This document shows, in pieces, positions 16,986 through 28,042 of a stretch of 64,000 nucleotides of DNA. The translations under genes and the position numbers were made by a program. The notes below the pieces were generated by a model, which saw nothing but the letters and a program-made list of their open reading frames with translations, was not told the origin of the DNA and did not search any database. Source of the stretch: Moritella yayanosii (GTDB lineage: Bacteria; Pseudomonadota; Gammaproteobacteria; Enterobacterales; Moritellaceae); NCBI RefSeq assembly GCF_900465055.1, contig NZ_LS483250.1, positions 620,001 to 684,000 of the forward strand, given 5' to 3'. Numbering within the stretch: the stretch's first letter is position 1; the number at the start of each line of letters is the position of its first letter.

Positions 16986-18899
16986 TTATTTCAGTTTAAA
17001 CTGACCAACAATCGCCACTAACTGTTCATTTGAACTGGCTAGATCACGGGTACTGTCCATGGTCTTCTGACCGTTTTGGGTTAGTTGATTTACCATCCCT
17101 TGGATCATGGTCATGTTACGGTTGATCTCTTCCGTTACTGAGCTCTGTTCTTCTGCTGCAGTGGCTATTTGAATACCCAGATCATTAATCTGCATGACAG
17201 AGTCAGTCATTGAATCGAGGTTATCATTAACACTTGCCGTGGTCGTTGCTGTCTGCTGACAACTGGCTTTGGTGATGTCCATCGCACGAACAACCATATC
17301 GGCACCATTACGTAAACGTGTCAGCATCTCGTTAATTTCAGAGGTACTTTGCTGTGTGCGTGCTGCTAGCGTACGAACTTCATCTGCGACAACCGCAAAA
17401 CCACGGCCTTGTTCACCAGCGCGTGCTGCTTCAATCGCAGCATTTAATGCCAGTAAGTTAGTCTGGTCTGCAATTTCACCAATCACACTCAATACAGTGC
17501 TGATCCTATCGGTGTCTTCATTCATTGTTTGAATGTTGATTGCCATCGCTTCAACTTCATTAACTAAGTCTGCCACCCCGTGCACAGCGCCTTCGACAAT
17601 AATTTTTGATTTGCGTGCCTCGTCTGCAGATTGCTGAGTAAAGGTTGCAGATTGCGCTGCATTTTGAGCAACACTTTCTGCGGTTGAACTCATTTCTGTT
17701 ATCGCTACAACAACCTGGTCTGTTTCACTAGCATGGTCGATTAATACTGTATTATTGTGCTCAGTCTGCGTTCTTAGTTGCTCAATGCCTGCTGAGATAT
17801 GGTCTGTTGATTGTGATATCTCTAACATCATCGCTTGTAAGTTACTCACGAATTGATTCACTGCTTCTGCAATTTGGCCTAAGTCATCGTTACTGTTTAC
17901 AGTGAGACGCTGGGTTAAATCAGCGTTACCTTGGGCAAGGTCGACAATTGTCGCTTTTAACGCCAGAATTGGACGGTATAATCGATTAAGTGCGGCATAT
18001 ACAATAGCGGATGCAATAAGGATAAGCAGTAGGGCGCTTAATATTTTTTCTTCTAATAATTCTTGTATTGTTGCGTGGTGTGCAGATTTGTCAATTGTGA
18101 TCAGTAAATGCCAACGCATTGAGTCATCAAGTTTAATGCTTTCAAAGTAACTCACTTTATCTGCACCATTAACAGTGAAGTTGGTTACGCCTTCATCTTT
18201 ATTGAGCATTTCTTGTTGCAGTTGTGCATAGCCCATTTTGTCAGCTAACTTACTTTGGCCAGGATTACGGATCTGCACTGTTGAGGCGATAGTGGTACCT
18301 TGGTTATCGTGTAAGCTTGTTACCGCGTTGGCAAATGCAGATGCACGAACCATCTCATTTAACACTCCTAACTCGATATCGGCAAGCAGTACTCCTTCAA
18401 GTTGACCATTTTTATAAAAAGGGGCTGCAATACTGATAAGTAATTGCTTTGTTAATGCATCTTTATACATTGCCGTCACAATCGTACTGCGTTTTTGTTG
18501 AGCAAGAGTATACCAATCACGTGTGCGGGGGTCATAACTAGCTAAATCTCGTTTACCACTTGCAGCGCCATAAGAGCGGCCATCAGCAAAACCAACCACG
18601 ATGTCACTCGCTTTAGTGGCTGCGGTGATTTGTCGTACCATTAAGAGTATCTGCTCGTCACTACGTGCTTGGGCAAAATCGGGTGCCGTTGCAATTAAAC
18701 CGTCTTTAATGGTTTGGAACCAAGTATTAATTTTTGCCGATGTGGTATCAACTTTTAATATAGAGTAATCGTTGATATTACTCGACATCGAAGAAGATAA
18801 CTGGCGGTAAGAAAAGAAGTTAGAAATAGTTAAGGTTGTTATTAAGAGTAGAATAATGACAGATATTATCCTCCCTTTAAAACTTGATAGAAAATCCAC
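16986..18899 (-). CDS. Methyl-accepting chemotaxis protein, Cache-type sensor (copy 1)
   Basis: The 637-residue receptor has membrane helix 1 (about 9-28) and a periplasmic double-Cache domain (about 35-280) with the motif YDPRTRDWY near residue 124. Membrane helix 2 is around 285-303, followed by HAMP (about 305-358). The cytoplasmic signalling domain ends the protein. Its hairpin tip [20 protein letters not shown] is canonical for contacts with CheA and CheW. The C-terminus (VGQFKLK) has no CheR/CheB-binding pentapeptide. YDPR-x-R-x-W-Y is typical of dCache domains that bind amino acids or related ligands; the ligand here is unknown. A same-length paralogue lies immediately upstream. Confidence 0.95.
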   Translation of the reverse strand: MDFLSSFKGRIISVIILLLITTLTISNFFSYRQLSSSMSSNINDYSILKVDTTSAKINTWFQTIKDGLIATAPDFAQARSDEQILLMVRQITAATKASDIVVGFADGRSYGAASGKRDLASYDPRTRDWYTLAQQKRSTIVTAMYKDALTKQLLISIAAPFYKNGQLEGVLLADIELGVLNEMVRASAFANAVTSLHDNQGTTIASTVQIRNPGQSKLADKMGYAQLQQEMLNKDEGVTNFTVNGADKVSYFESIKLDDSMRWHLLITIDKSAHHATIQELLEEKILSALLLILIASAIVYAALNRLYRPILALKATIVDLAQGNADLTQRLTVNSNDDLGQIAEAVNQFVSNLQAMMLEISQSTDHISAGIEQLRTQTEHNNTVLIDHASETDQVVVAITEMSSTAESVAQNAAQSATFTQQSADEARKSKIIVEGAVHGVADLVNEVEAMAINIQTMNEDTDRISTVLSVIGEIADQTNLLALNAAIEAARAGEQGRGFAVVADEVRTLAARTQQSTSEINEMLTRLRNGADMVVRAMDITKASCQQTATTTASVNDNLDSMTDSVMQINDLGIQIATAAEEQSSVTEEINRNMTMIQGMVNQLTQNGQKTMDSTRDLASSNEQLVAIVGQFKLK

Positions 18900-19070
18900 G
18901 TGTATTTACACCCTTTAATGGTTAGAAATATTGCTGTTTAGCTAATTTGCCAATGTATATTTGTTTAAGGAAATTTTTTAACATGCTATCATTCATAGGA
19001 AAGTTCGGGTAGGGTTTTATTGGTGTTTATAAAGTTAATATTGACATTAAATGCTTTATTACTATTTTAG

Positions 19071-19107
19071 ATCAAGATTTACAGCTGCATGGGCTGTAAA
19101 TCTTGAT
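19071..19107. terminator. Hairpin between the two chemoreceptor genes
   Basis: A perfect 15-bp stem (ATCAAGATTTACAGC, 19071-19085, with 19093-19107) with a 7-nt loop, 15 nt downstream of the stop of the second receptor on the minus strand. There is no T-run after it on the minus strand, so it may be a stabilising 3' hairpin rather than a full terminator. Confidence 0.55.
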
Positions 19108-19121
19108 ATGTTATATTGTGA

Positions 19122-21035
19122 TTATTTTAGTTTAAATTGTCCAACAATCGCGACCAATTGTTCATTCGAACTTGCGAGTGTATGTGTACTGTCCATGGTT
19201 TTTTTACCATTCTCAGTTAACTGAGATACCATACCTTGAATCATTGTCATGTTACGGTTTATTTCTTCAGTTACTGAACTTTGTTCTTCTGCCGCAGTCG
19301 CTATTTGAATGCCAAGATCGTTTATTTGCATGACTGAATCTGTCATTGAATCAAGGCTAACATTGACACTTGCTGTCGTTTCAGCCGTTTGTTGGCAACT
19401 CAATTTGGTTGCATCCATTGCTTTAACGACAGTATCTGCACCATTACGTAGGCGGGTTAACATCTCATTAATTTCAGAGGTACTCTGCTGAGTTCTTGCT
19501 GCGAGTGTGCGAACTTCATCGGCAACCACCGCAAAGCCTCGACCTTGTTCGCCAGCACGTGCAGCCTCGATAGCCGCGTTTAATGCCAGTAGGTTGGTTT
19601 GATCTGCAATCTCACCAATTACACTTAATACCTTGCTGATTCTATCGGTGTCTTCATTCATCGTTTGAATGTTTAGTGCCATCGCTTCAACTTCATTAAC
19701 TAAGTCAGCAACCCCGTTAACCGCGCCTTGAACCACAGCTTTAGATTGGTGCGCCTCATCGCTAGACTTCTGCGTGAAGGTCGCACTTTGTGCTGCGCTT
19801 TGAGCCACACTGTCTGCAGTCGAACTCATTTCAGTTACTGCAACAACAACCTGATCGGTTTCATTTGCATGATCAATTAATACGGCATTATTGTGCTCTG
19901 TTTGAGAGCGTAATTGTTCAATCCCGGTAGCAATCTGCGTTGTTGATTGTGATATTTCTAACATGATTGACTGTAGGTTGCTAATAAAGGTATTTACGCC
20001 TTCGGCTATTTGGCCTAAATCATCTTTACTTGTTACTTCCAATCGCTGAGTTAAATCGCCGTTGCCTTGCGCGAGATCTTGAATTGTTGATTTTAATGCA
20101 ATGATTGGTTGATAGAGTTTATTAAGACAAATATATATTAATATCGACACGATAAGAATTAAAATAGCAGCTGTGATCAATGAATCATTAAAGCTGTCTG
20201 TAATGACGGCGTGGTGCGCGTCTTTATCCAGTGTGACCACTATATGCCAGCTTAATTGGCTATCAAGCTTAACAGATTCAAAATAGCTGATCTTTTCTTT
20301 ACCATTGACTGAAAGAGCGAGTTTACCTTTTTCTTCCGCTAGCATTTTTTGCTGTAACTGGGTAAATGCGGTGTTATCGGCAAGTTTTGATTTCCCAGGG
20401 TTGTCGATAGCATCGGTAGAAGCAATTATTGTACCTACGTCATCAAACAAACTTGTGGTTGCATGAGAAAATGCAGAAGCCTTAACAATATCTTCAAGCA
20501 CGTTCAATTCGATATCAGCGAGTAATACACCTTGTAATTGCCCATTACGGTAAAATGGTTCGGCGATACTCACCAATAGATTGTTGGTAAATGCATCTTT
20601 ATACATAGGCGTAATAATTGTTTTTCTTTGACGTTTTGCTTCTTCATACCAACCTCGTGCACGCGGGTCGTATTCCGATGCGTCATGTTTTCCGCTCGTC
20701 GCACTATAAGAACGCCCATCTTCAAAACCGACGAGTATGTCTGTTGCTTTCGTTGCTGCATTGATTTGCTGCACCATTAAAATCAGCTGGTCATCGTTAC
20801 GTGGTACAGAAAAATCGGGAGCCGTGCCGATCAAACCGTCCTTGATAGTTTGAAACCAAGCGTTAACAGTTTCGGATGTACTACTGACTTTCAGAGTTGA
20901 GTACTTATCTATATCATCTTTCATTAACGCGGACATTTGGCGATAAGAAAGAAAGTTTGATATTGCAAGCGTCGTGATAAGCAGTAACATAATTACTGTA
21001 ATTATCCGGCCTTTAAAACTTGATAAGAAATTCAC
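19122..21035 (-). CDS. Methyl-accepting chemotaxis protein, Cache-type sensor (copy 2)
   Basis: This is a 637-residue tandem paralogue of the 16986-18899 receptor with the same layout: membrane helix 1, double Cache with YDPRARGWY, membrane helix 2 (about 285-305), HAMP, and the signalling domain with an identical tip. The signalling halves are almost identical between copies while the Cache halves differ at many positions, for example residues 150-260. That pattern fits duplication followed by ligand-domain divergence, with possible gene conversion of the signalling half. A sigma-28-like element lies upstream at 21123-21130. No C-terminal CheR-binding pentapeptide. Confidence 0.95.
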   Translation of the reverse strand: MNFLSSFKGRIITVIMLLLITTLAISNFLSYRQMSALMKDDIDKYSTLKVSSTSETVNAWFQTIKDGLIGTAPDFSVPRNDDQLILMVQQINAATKATDILVGFEDGRSYSATSGKHDASEYDPRARGWYEEAKRQRKTIITPMYKDAFTNNLLVSIAEPFYRNGQLQGVLLADIELNVLEDIVKASAFSHATTSLFDDVGTIIASTDAIDNPGKSKLADNTAFTQLQQKMLAEEKGKLALSVNGKEKISYFESVKLDSQLSWHIVVTLDKDAHHAVITDSFNDSLITAAILILIVSILIYICLNKLYQPIIALKSTIQDLAQGNGDLTQRLEVTSKDDLGQIAEGVNTFISNLQSIMLEISQSTTQIATGIEQLRSQTEHNNAVLIDHANETDQVVVAVTEMSSTADSVAQSAAQSATFTQKSSDEAHQSKAVVQGAVNGVADLVNEVEAMALNIQTMNEDTDRISKVLSVIGEIADQTNLLALNAAIEAARAGEQGRGFAVVADEVRTLAARTQQSTSEINEMLTRLRNGADTVVKAMDATKLSCQQTAETTASVNVSLDSMTDSVMQINDLGIQIATAAEEQSSVTEEINRNMTMIQGMVSQLTENGKKTMDSTHTLASSNEQLVAIVGQFKLK

Positions 21036-21377
21036 GTGGGTACATCCTTTTTATAAATTAATTCGAGAGTGGATACTCGCATTACACAGCGATAACACTA
21101 TCGCAATTACATTGTTATTAGCTTATCGGCTGTAAATATTGATATCGTATTTTAAATGGCTAATGAGTGATATTGGTCACAAAAATACAATGCATATATT
21201 CATTAAGTATTACTGTTATTGAGCAGGATTGGTGCAGTCTTGTTCGATTTAGAGAGGATATACTTATTCTGCATGATTGATCTATACCATGATGAAAGTA
21301 AAGCTAGGTAATCTTATTAGACACTATTGGTGATGCATTATACGCTCTCTGGATTTTCAATCTATGGTCCTCTATTT
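21036..21377. other. Intergenic region between divergent chemoreceptor and DsbA-like genes
   Basis: No gene is seen apart from the possible start extension of the DsbA-like gene at 21327. The part near the receptor holds the sigma-28-like octamer; the rest should hold the promoter of the thioredoxin-fold gene. Confidence 0.5.
21123..21155 (-). promoter_or_regulatory. Possible sigma-28 (FliA)-like promoter of the chemoreceptor
   Basis: On the minus strand the octamer GCCGATAA (21130-21123) matches the sigma-28 -10 element exactly, about 88 nt before the receptor ATG. The -35 is poor: at the standard 11-nt spacing only TACGATAT is found, and a better A/T match lies too far away at 21148-21155. 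Confidence 0.35.
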
Positions 21378-22055
21378 ATGAAATATTTCTTTAAACCACT
21401 GATATTACTTTTTGTCTCGTTTTTTTCACTTGTTGGTTGCAGTGACATTAGCAATCCAACAGAAGGAACTGAATATACGGTTATTTCAACGCCGATGGCG
21501 GATATGCCTGCTGTTGTTGAAATATTTTCTCTTGCATGTGGTAACTGCCGAAATATGGAATCAATGATCCCTGCAATCGAAGATATGACTAAAATAGAGA
21601 TTGCTAAAACCCACGTAACCTTTAATGAAAGTGCGCAGCGTTCTGCTTATGTTTATTATGCTGCCGCGAATCAAAATAGCGGTAAACCTAGCCATGAGAT
21701 GATGACTGACTTGTTTATTTATACCCAAAGTGGTGCTGGTGCAGACAAGCATGGTCATGGTGAAGGTCAAGAGACTGAAGACGCTGCTGAAGCGATGACA
21801 CCTGCTCAGAAAAAAGCAGAGATGGTTGACATATTCGCAAAATACAACATGAAAAGCCCAATTGATTTAAGTGAAGCAGAGCACGAAGCGGTTTATCAAG
21901 CCATGGTTAAAGCAGAAATGATTGTAACGAACGCTAATATTGCATCTGTACCTGCTTTCCTCGTACAAGGTAAATACCTGGTTAACTCTAGCGCACATAA
22001 AACATTAGAAGACTTAGCCGCAACGATTACTTATCTGAACAGTTTAGATAAATAA
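21378..22055 (+). CDS. DsbA-like thioredoxin-fold lipoprotein
   Basis: I start at ATG 21378, which gives a clean lipoprotein signal: MKYF, a hydrophobic stretch, then FSLVGCSD with the lipobox Cys at residue 20. The upstream ATG at 21327 would bury this signal behind 17 extra residues. The thioredoxin fold follows with active site CGNC (Cys54, Cys57) and a cis-Pro region IASVPAFLV near residue 193. CGNC is unlike the CPHC of classical DsbA. An insert near residues 117-137 is rich in Gly, His and acidic residues (KHGHGEGQETED) and might bind metal. It probably acts as a periplasmic thiol oxidoreductase. No partner gene (DsbB, DsbD) is adjacent. Confidence 0.8.
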   Translation: MKYFFKPLILLFVSFFSLVGCSDISNPTEGTEYTVISTPMADMPAVVEIFSLACGNCRNMESMIPAIEDMTKIEIAKTHVTFNESAQRSAYVYYAAANQNSGKPSHEMMTDLFIYTQSGAGADKHGHGEGQETEDAAEAMTPAQKKAEMVDIFAKYNMKSPIDLSEAEHEAVYQAMVKAEMIVTNANIASVPAFLVQGKYLVNSSAHKTLEDLAATITYLNSLDK

Positions 22056-22380
22056 GCGCTAATACATCTTATTTGTCAATCCTAAATGGAGCGATACTTG
22101 TTTATTTACAGTGATGAGTGTGTACCGTTCCTTTTCTATATCAACTTTCATTCAAAAGTTGATCGTATCGTTTGTAACATCGCTTCGTGACACAGGTTTT
22201 GGCGTATTAATGTAAGTCTCTGTCAGGTAAGGTTTACAACCACCTCTAGTTAGGCGTGCTTTAACGTATATTCTAAATACCGTGATTAATCAAAGCGCAT
22301 TTATGCGTTTTTTTTGTTCTCAATTTTATGTTTTGTTTACTAAACTCTCAGTATTAGTGATGTTCAAAGGGTATGAGTAA
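22056..22380. other. Intergenic region with candidate small RNA or long 3' UTR
   Basis: No reading frame is credible in these 325 nt. They end in a hairpin with a long T-run (22293-22318), 240 nt after the stop of the DsbA-like gene. That is far for a simple 3' end, so a small RNA expressed from here, or processed from the 3' UTR, is possible. Confidence 0.35.
22293..22318 (+). terminator. Intrinsic terminator with T-run
   Basis: A short stem AAGCGCA / TGCGTTT with loop TTTA is followed by an uninterrupted T-run. It lies upstream of the GGDEF gene. Confidence 0.6.
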
Positions 22381-23382
22381 ATGTTACACGCGGTTAATGG
22401 TTGTGCACATGAATGGTTTATCTCATTAACCGAATCGGAAGATGAAGCACAACTTGAAGTTAGACTAATTGATTCATTACAAGCTATTTTACAAACGCAG
22501 AAAATTGCAGTGTTTGCGAGGGAAAACGTACTTACAGAGCAGAACATCGCCTTAATTACTGATAATTTAACCGGTCAAGAATTTACGCCTGAAAGTATTG
22601 ATTCGTTGTATCTTAAAATACAAGATAATAAGATCCATACCTGTCTGTGCTCACAACTCAGAATAAGCTATATCCCCATCTGTCATTGTGAATCGGTTAT
22701 TGGTTTTGTTGTTGCCGTGCATACAAAGGAAGATATTTTAGATACCAATCAATTTGGCACGGCTGTTAATGTATTACACATTTATGCTAACCAACGTCAT
22801 ATATTATTTAAAAATCGACTTGACCCACTGACTGAATTACTTAACCGACAAACCTTTGAGAGTAAACTGATGGAGGTGATCGCTGGTCATGATCACAATG
22901 AACGCCGCGAGCAGATTGATGAACACTGTGCTTGGTATCTGGGTATGTTAGATATTGATAACTTTAAACAGGTGAATGACCAGTTTGGACATGTCATTGG
23001 CGATGAGGTGTTAATCTTAATTGCACGCTTAATTAAAACCAATTTTCGTAGTCAAGATTATATCTTTCGCTATGGCGGTGAAGAATTTTCAGTATTGTTT
23101 AAATGCGCAGCAGAAGATACAGCAGTACTTATATTGGAGCGATTAAGGGAGATGATTGCGCAGTATATATTCCCACAAGTTGGGACTATTACCATCAGTA
23201 TTGGGTTTACAGAATTAGAGAGTGACAGGAGATTATCAATACTCGTTCAGCAAGCTGATATAGCCTTGTATGACTCAAAACGTGCTGGGAGAAACAAGGT
23301 AACAAACTTTAAACAAATCGAAGGTCAACATAATATTGAATGTGTCGTTGAGCATGAACACGAATTGTTTAAATTAAGCTAA
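22381..23382 (+). CDS. Diguanylate cyclase (GGDEF) with N-terminal GAF-like domain
   Basis: In this 333-residue soluble protein, residues 1-145 look like a GAF-type or otherwise unassigned sensor region containing several Cys (TCLCSQL and PICHCES). The GGDEF domain starts with DPLTELLNRQTFE near residue 149. It has DIDNFKQVNDQFGH (metal Asp and substrate Asn) and an active GGEEF at residues 232-236, and ends with DIALYDSKRAGRNKV. All catalytic residues are present, so it should make c-di-GMP. The RxxD product-inhibition site is not obvious. AAAGGG is upstream of the ATG. Transcription probably ends at the shared hairpin 23420-23460. Confidence 0.9.
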   Translation: MLHAVNGCAHEWFISLTESEDEAQLEVRLIDSLQAILQTQKIAVFARENVLTEQNIALITDNLTGQEFTPESIDSLYLKIQDNKIHTCLCSQLRISYIPICHCESVIGFVVAVHTKEDILDTNQFGTAVNVLHIYANQRHILFKNRLDPLTELLNRQTFESKLMEVIAGHDHNERREQIDEHCAWYLGMLDIDNFKQVNDQFGHVIGDEVLILIARLIKTNFRSQDYIFRYGGEEFSVLFKCAAEDTAVLILERLREMIAQYIFPQVGTITISIGFTELESDRRLSILVQQADIALYDSKRAGRNKVTNFKQIEGQHNIECVVEHEHELFKLS

Positions 23383-23419
23383 TTTTAATATAAGAAGTTA
23401 AATGAAGATTAAATGCTAA

Positions 23420-23460
23420 AAAAGCATCTGTTAATTATGTTATAACGCACAGATGCTTTT
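23420..23460. terminator. Bidirectional terminator between GGDEF gene and cdd
   Basis: A 12-bp stem AAAAGCATCTGT (23420-23431) / ACAGATGCTTTT (23449-23460) with a 17-nt loop lies between convergent genes. T-runs lie on the right arm for each strand. Confidence 0.8.
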
Positions 23461-23469
23461 AATTGTCAT

Positions 23470-24363
23470 TTAATGTGCAAATACATGCTGATAATTTTCA
23501 ATACCGATTTCAGACACAAGTATTTGCGTAGCTTGCGCGTGACTCATCTTAGTCTCTGCTTTTTCAACTAAGATCATCGCGGTAATATCAGCTAATCCAA
23601 ACCCAGCTAAATTTAAATTAATTAACGCGGATTGCAGTGGTGATAATGACGGATTAAAAGCGGCATTTTCAATATAACGGCCGGTAATCACAGTCCCCGT
23701 GGTTGTTTTTAACGCAATACCAGCATGGCAATGACTATAAGGCGCATAACTGTCGTTTGCTGCTTGCAGTGCCGCTTGTACCAGTGTTGACTCGCTTGGT
23801 TGTTGTAAGGTTAAATTAACTGGTTTAGCGGCTAATAGTGATTCGCGAATACCTAAGTCAATTGGACCAAAAGAATCGGGCAGCAAAGTCGCTAAGGTTT
23901 TAATCCCTGTCGCCTTTAAGTTGACACTTAACTCGGGTGCACAGTTTAATTCATTCATGAATTGACGACAGTGACCACAAGGACTATCGGTGACCGTAAT
24001 GTCTAAAATAGCAGATTCATGATGACTAAAGGCATTATTAATGGCAGCTTGTTCAGCATGAACACTGTTGAATAGTGCTTGATGAGTAAATTCATAATTG
24101 GCACCAAAGTATAGATTTCCCGATCCTGCTCGTGCAATTGCGCCAACATTGAAGTCTGAGATAGGTGCAACAGAATAGGCCGCAGCGAGGGGTAATAAAC
24201 TCAGTAATAACTCAGGTGTTTCGAGCGCAGAATGCAATTGTAATAGGTCGACATTTTCAGCATTAATCACACCTTTAAAATTAGGTTCAGAGATTATAGG
24301 GTGAACATGGCTTTGAAGTGATTCAGGTAAGCACGAAAGTGCGGTAAGGAGCTTTTCTTTCAT
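23470..24363 (-). CDS. cdd: Cytidine deaminase
   Basis: This is the two-domain E. coli-type enzyme (297 residues). The catalytic domain has HAEQAA (Zn His and catalytic Glu) and SPCGHCRQ (two Zn Cys), followed by a second, catalytically dead domain (AANDSYAPYSHCHAGIALKT). It deaminates cytidine and deoxycytidine in pyrimidine salvage. The ATG at 24363 (MKEKLLTAL) has AAGG upstream and aligns with E. coli Cdd. The longer frame to 24429 runs through a large leader hairpin and is unlikely. Other pyrimidine genes, udk and dcd, are in the same window but in another operon. Confidence 0.95.
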   Translation of the reverse strand: MKEKLLTALSCLPESLQSHVHPIISEPNFKGVINAENVDLLQLHSALETPELLLSLLPLAAAYSVAPISDFNVGAIARAGSGNLYFGANYEFTHQALFNSVHAEQAAINNAFSHHESAILDITVTDSPCGHCRQFMNELNCAPELSVNLKATGIKTLATLLPDSFGPIDLGIRESLLAAKPVNLTLQQPSESTLVQAALQAANDSYAPYSHCHAGIALKTTTGTVITGRYIENAAFNPSLSPLQSALINLNLAGFGLADITAMILVEKAETKMSHAQATQILVSEIGIENYQHVFAH

Positions 24364-24379
24364 AAAATTGGCCTTGTTA

Positions 24380-24425
24380 AAAGTGGCACTGAATAGAGAA
24401 TAAAATTCTATCTGAGTGCCACTTT
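24380..24425 (-). terminator. Long hairpin between rlmI and cdd
   Basis: An 11-bp stem AAAGTGGCACT (24380-24390) / AGTGCCACTTT (24415-24425) encloses an inner ATAGA/TCTAT pair. On the minus strand it comes after rlmI and 16 nt before the cdd start, and is followed by TTTTAAC. It may end rlmI transcription, or act as a cdd leader structure. Confidence 0.55.
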
Positions 24426-24464
24426 GCAACTAAACCCGATTAATTACAAGGTTAGAGGTCTAAA

Positions 24465-25655
24465 TTACAACACTTTTAGTACTAAACCGTTAAGGTAGTA
24501 ACCTTCTGGATAAAAACTAGCCGTTGGATGATCAGCCGCTTGTGATAAACGTTCAACGATATAAGCATCACGACCCGCATCCAGTGCGGCATCAGCAACG
24601 ATTTTCTGGAATAAACTGACTTCCATTAGGCCTGAACATGAGAATGTTAACAGTGTGCCGCCTGGCTTAAGTACTTGCATGGCCACAAAATTGATGTCTT
24701 TATAACCACGACAAGCACCTTTCATTTGCGCTTTGTTTTCTGCAAATTTAGGTGGATCAAGAATGATGGTATCAAACTTACGGCCTTCTTCACGGTATTT
24801 ACGTAGTAGTTTGAATACGTCAGCACGTTCGAATTCTGCTTTTGAAAGATCTAATTCGTTGTGTTCCATATTACGTTTGGCAATATCAAGTGCCGACTGA
24901 GATAGGTCTACGTTCGTAATTGATTTTGCGCCAGCTTGTAGTGCGTAAATACCAAAACCACCAGTGTAAGAGAAGCAGTTTAGTACATCTTTGCCTTTGG
25001 CATATTTTGCCGCGGCTTGACGGTTATCACGTTGATCAAGGTAGAAACCTGTTTTATGACCACCTTTGATATCAACTTCAATTTTGATGCCGTTTTCTTC
25101 GATAATAACAGCTTCAGGTGGCTCTTCACCTTTAAGCACGCCTTTTACTGGTTCTAGGCCTTCTTTTTTACGTACCGCCACATCAGAACGTTCGTAAATG
25201 CTGCATTCTGGGTAAAGTACGCTGAGTGCTGCAACCAGTGTGTCACGGTGGAATTCAGCACCGGCAGATAATAACTGGCATACTAAGAAGTCGTTATAAC
25301 GGTCGATAGTGATACCCGGTAGACTATCAGATTCTGCTGCAATCAAACGGTAGCCAGTTAGGCCTTTTTCTGCGATTAAATCGTCACGTAACGATTGTGC
25401 ACGTTTAATACGTTTTTCAAAGAACGCTTGATCAATTTCAAGACCGCGATCATAGTGCCATACACGTACACGAATCTGAGATTCAGGAGAGTAGCTGCCT
25501 GATGCTAGCCATTCGCCGCCCGCACTAATAATATCAACTGTTTCACCCATTGCTGGTTCGCCTTTCACTTTTGCAACTGCGCCAGAGAAGATCCACGGGT
25601 GTTTACGTTTAAGTGCTTTTTCTTTGCCTTTAGCAAGGATAATTTGACCTGTCAT
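24465..25655 (-). CDS. rlmI: 23S rRNA m5C1962 methyltransferase RlmI
   Basis: The 396-residue protein has an N-terminal PUA domain ([15 protein letters not shown], residues 17-31), a beta-hairpin linker and a Rossmann methyltransferase domain. Visible motifs are [17 protein letters not shown] (SAM binding) near 228, [27 protein letters not shown] (motif IV) near 300, and FSCSG with the catalytic Cys of the m5C group. It methylates C1962 of 23S rRNA. Length matches E. coli RlmI (396). Confidence 0.95.
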   Translation of the reverse strand: MTGQIILAKGKEKALKRKHPWIFSGAVAKVKGEPAMGETVDIISAGGEWLASGSYSPESQIRVRVWHYDRGLEIDQAFFEKRIKRAQSLRDDLIAEKGLTGYRLIAAESDSLPGITIDRYNDFLVCQLLSAGAEFHRDTLVAALSVLYPECSIYERSDVAVRKKEGLEPVKGVLKGEEPPEAVIIEENGIKIEVDIKGGHKTGFYLDQRDNRQAAAKYAKGKDVLNCFSYTGGFGIYALQAGAKSITNVDLSQSALDIAKRNMEHNELDLSKAEFERADVFKLLRKYREEGRKFDTIILDPPKFAENKAQMKGACRGYKDINFVAMQVLKPGGTLLTFSCSGLMEVSLFQKIVADAALDAGRDAYIVERLSQAADHPTASFYPEGYYLNGLVLKVL

Positions 25656-25689
25656 TTAAATCTCTTATTCTTCTATAGTAGATAGATAA

Positions 25690-25714
25690 AAAGGGACTCA
25701 GTGCGAGTCCCTTT
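25690..25714 (-). terminator. Terminator downstream of metG
   Basis: A 10-bp stem AAAGGGACTC (25690-25699) / GAGTCCCTTT (25705-25714), loop AGTGC. On the minus strand it is followed by TTTATC, so it ends metG transcription ahead of rlmI. Confidence 0.85.
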
Positions 25715-25766
25715 AAAATTAGCGATAATAATAGCGATGAGACACTATTTTTATGACTAAATCGTC

Positions 25767-27839
25767 TTACATTACGCGCATGCCAGGTTCAGAACCTTCA
25801 TCCGGATTTAGTACAAAGATATCACTGCCGCCAGGACCTGCTGCAAGTACCATACCTTCTGACAGTCCGAACTTCATCTTACGTGGTGCTAAGTTAGCAA
25901 CCATCACCGTTAAGCGACCTTCAAGTTGCTCTGGCTCGTAAGCTGATTTGATACCAGCAAATACTTGACGCGTTTCGCCGCCTACATCTAAGGTTAGCTT
26001 AAGTAATTTCTTCGCGCCTTCAACATGTTCAGCTTTTACAATTTTAGCAATACGTAAGTCAATTTTTGCAAAATCATCAAATGTGATCATTTCACCAATT
26101 GGCTCATCTTTAAGGTGTTTGTCAGAAGCTAGGTCGATAGGTGTTTCGTCAACAACTACTTCTTCTTCTTTCTCTTCTTCAGCAACAACAACTAAGTGTT
26201 GCTTAGATGCTTCAACCATGGCTTCAACTTTGTCCATGTCAACACGTTGCATTAACGGTTTGAACTTGTTGATTTGGTGGTCTGTTAATACTGTTTTGTG
26301 GCTATCCCAGTTGAATTCATCATTTAAGAATTTTTCAACTTCAGCAATCATATCTGGTAGTACCGGTTTCAAATATACCGATAGGATACGGAATAAGTTG
26401 ATGCCCATAGTACAAACAAGATGCGCCTGCGCTTCACAGCCTTCTTGTTTTACTAATTGCCACGGTGCTTTGTCTGCAATGTATGCATTTGCTTTATCAG
26501 CAAGTGCCATAATCTCTTTAATCGCTTTGCTAAATTCACGCGTTTCGTAGTATTGAGCAATAGTATCGCCAGCAGCAACGAATTCAGCTAATAATGCAGG
26601 TTCTGAAATTTCGCTTGCTAGTTTTGCATCAAAACGCTTGTAGATGAAACCAGCCGTACGGCTGGCAAGATTCACTACTTTACCCACAACATCAGAGTTG
26701 ACACGCTGTGCAAAATCTTCTAGATTCAAATCTAAATCAACAATCTTGCTGCTTAATTTTGCTGCGTAGTAATAACGTAGGTATTCTGGGTTTAGGTTGT
26801 CTAGGTAAGTACGCGCCATAATAAATGTACCGCGTGATTTAGACATTTTCTTACCGTTTACAGTAACAAAACCGTGTGCAAATACACCTGTTGGCTTACG
26901 GAAACCCGAGCCTTCAAGCATTGCTGGCCAGAATAGGCTATGGAAATTGACGATGTCTTTACCAATGAAGTGATAAAGTTCAGTCGTTGAATCTTTTTTG
27001 AAGTACTCGTCAAAATCAAGGTCGTCACGACGATCGCAAAGGTTTTTGAAGCTACCCATGTAACCGATTGGTGCATCTAGCCAAACGTAGAAGAATTTAC
27101 CGGGTGCATCAGGGATCTCGAAACCAAAGTAAGGTGCATCACGACTGATATCCCACTGTTTCAGGCCCGCTTTAAACCATTCTGCGAGTTTATTGGCGAT
27201 TTCATCTTGCAGGGCACCTGAACGTGTCCATGTTTGTAACATGTCAGAAAATGCAGGTAAGTCGAAGAAATAGTGCTCTGAATCTTTAAGTACTGGCTCG
27301 GCACCAGACACAACTGATCTTGGCGAGATTAAATCCGTTGGCGAATACGTTGCGCCACAGTTGTCGCAGTTGTCGCCATTTTGATCTTCGCTCTTACATT
27401 CTGGGCAGATACCTTTAACAAAACGGTCCGGTAGGAACATTTCTTTTTCAGGATCGAATAGCTGTGAAATTACCCGTGTTTTGATATGACCATTATCGCG
27501 CAGGCGCGTATAAATCATAGTTGCAAGTTCACGGTTTTCATCACTGTGCGTTGAATGGTAATTATCAAAACCAACATTGAAATCAGCAAAATCTGCCATG
27601 TGCTCAATTTTAGTCTGCGCGATCATTGCTTCCGGCGTAATGCCGCGCTCTTGCGCTTTAAGCATGATTGGCGTGCCGTGGGCGTCATCTGCACATACAT
27701 ATGTACATGTGTGACCACGTTGCTTTTGGAAGCGAACCCAGATGTCAGTCTGAATATACTCAAGCATATGACCTAAATGAATGGGGCCATTGGCATAGGG
27801 TAATGCGCTTGTTACTAATATTTTGCGTTCTGATGTCAT
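25767..27839 (-). CDS. metG: Methionyl-tRNA synthetase
   Basis: I start at ATG 27839 ([18 protein letters not shown]), which matches the usual N-terminus and gives 690 residues; the open frame extends 44 codons further but has no ribosome site. Visible features are the HIGH-type motif HLGHMLE, the zinc knuckle [18 protein letters not shown], the KMSKS loop ([10 protein letters not shown]), an acidic linker and the C-terminal tRNA-binding OB-fold domain that dimerises the enzyme ([20 protein letters not shown] onward). It charges tRNA-Met. It is divergent from apbC, the arrangement seen in E. coli and its relatives. Confidence 0.96.
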   Translation of the reverse strand: MTSERKILVTSALPYANGPIHLGHMLEYIQTDIWVRFQKQRGHTCTYVCADDAHGTPIMLKAQERGITPEAMIAQTKIEHMADFADFNVGFDNYHSTHSDENRELATMIYTRLRDNGHIKTRVISQLFDPEKEMFLPDRFVKGICPECKSEDQNGDNCDNCGATYSPTDLISPRSVVSGAEPVLKDSEHYFFDLPAFSDMLQTWTRSGALQDEIANKLAEWFKAGLKQWDISRDAPYFGFEIPDAPGKFFYVWLDAPIGYMGSFKNLCDRRDDLDFDEYFKKDSTTELYHFIGKDIVNFHSLFWPAMLEGSGFRKPTGVFAHGFVTVNGKKMSKSRGTFIMARTYLDNLNPEYLRYYYAAKLSSKIVDLDLNLEDFAQRVNSDVVGKVVNLASRTAGFIYKRFDAKLASEISEPALLAEFVAAGDTIAQYYETREFSKAIKEIMALADKANAYIADKAPWQLVKQEGCEAQAHLVCTMGINLFRILSVYLKPVLPDMIAEVEKFLNDEFNWDSHKTVLTDHQINKFKPLMQRVDMDKVEAMVEASKQHLVVVAEEEKEEEVVVDETPIDLASDKHLKDEPIGEMITFDDFAKIDLRIAKIVKAEHVEGAKKLLKLTLDVGGETRQVFAGIKSAYEPEQLEGRLTVMVANLAPRKMKFGLSEGMVLAAGPGGSDIFVLNPDEGSEPGMRVM

Positions 27840-28042
27840 AAAAATCTGATTCATCTTGTGGTTAAAAATAAAGTTATCCGATGTTACCTGATACGACCTA
27901 TAAAGCATAGATGTTAGGCTAAAAACCCTGCTATTTTTAGCGTATTTATTTGTGATTCTTTGCTTTATCATTGATATAGTAGATTAATAAAGTATAAATG
28001 CTTAAAAGCTAAACACTTACAAGCTCAAATAAAGAGGCGGTT

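Noticed and set aside
23420-23460. Inverted repeat considered as an IS end
   Set aside because: Position between convergent genes with T-runs on both arms fits a bidirectional terminator; no transposase or second end is found.
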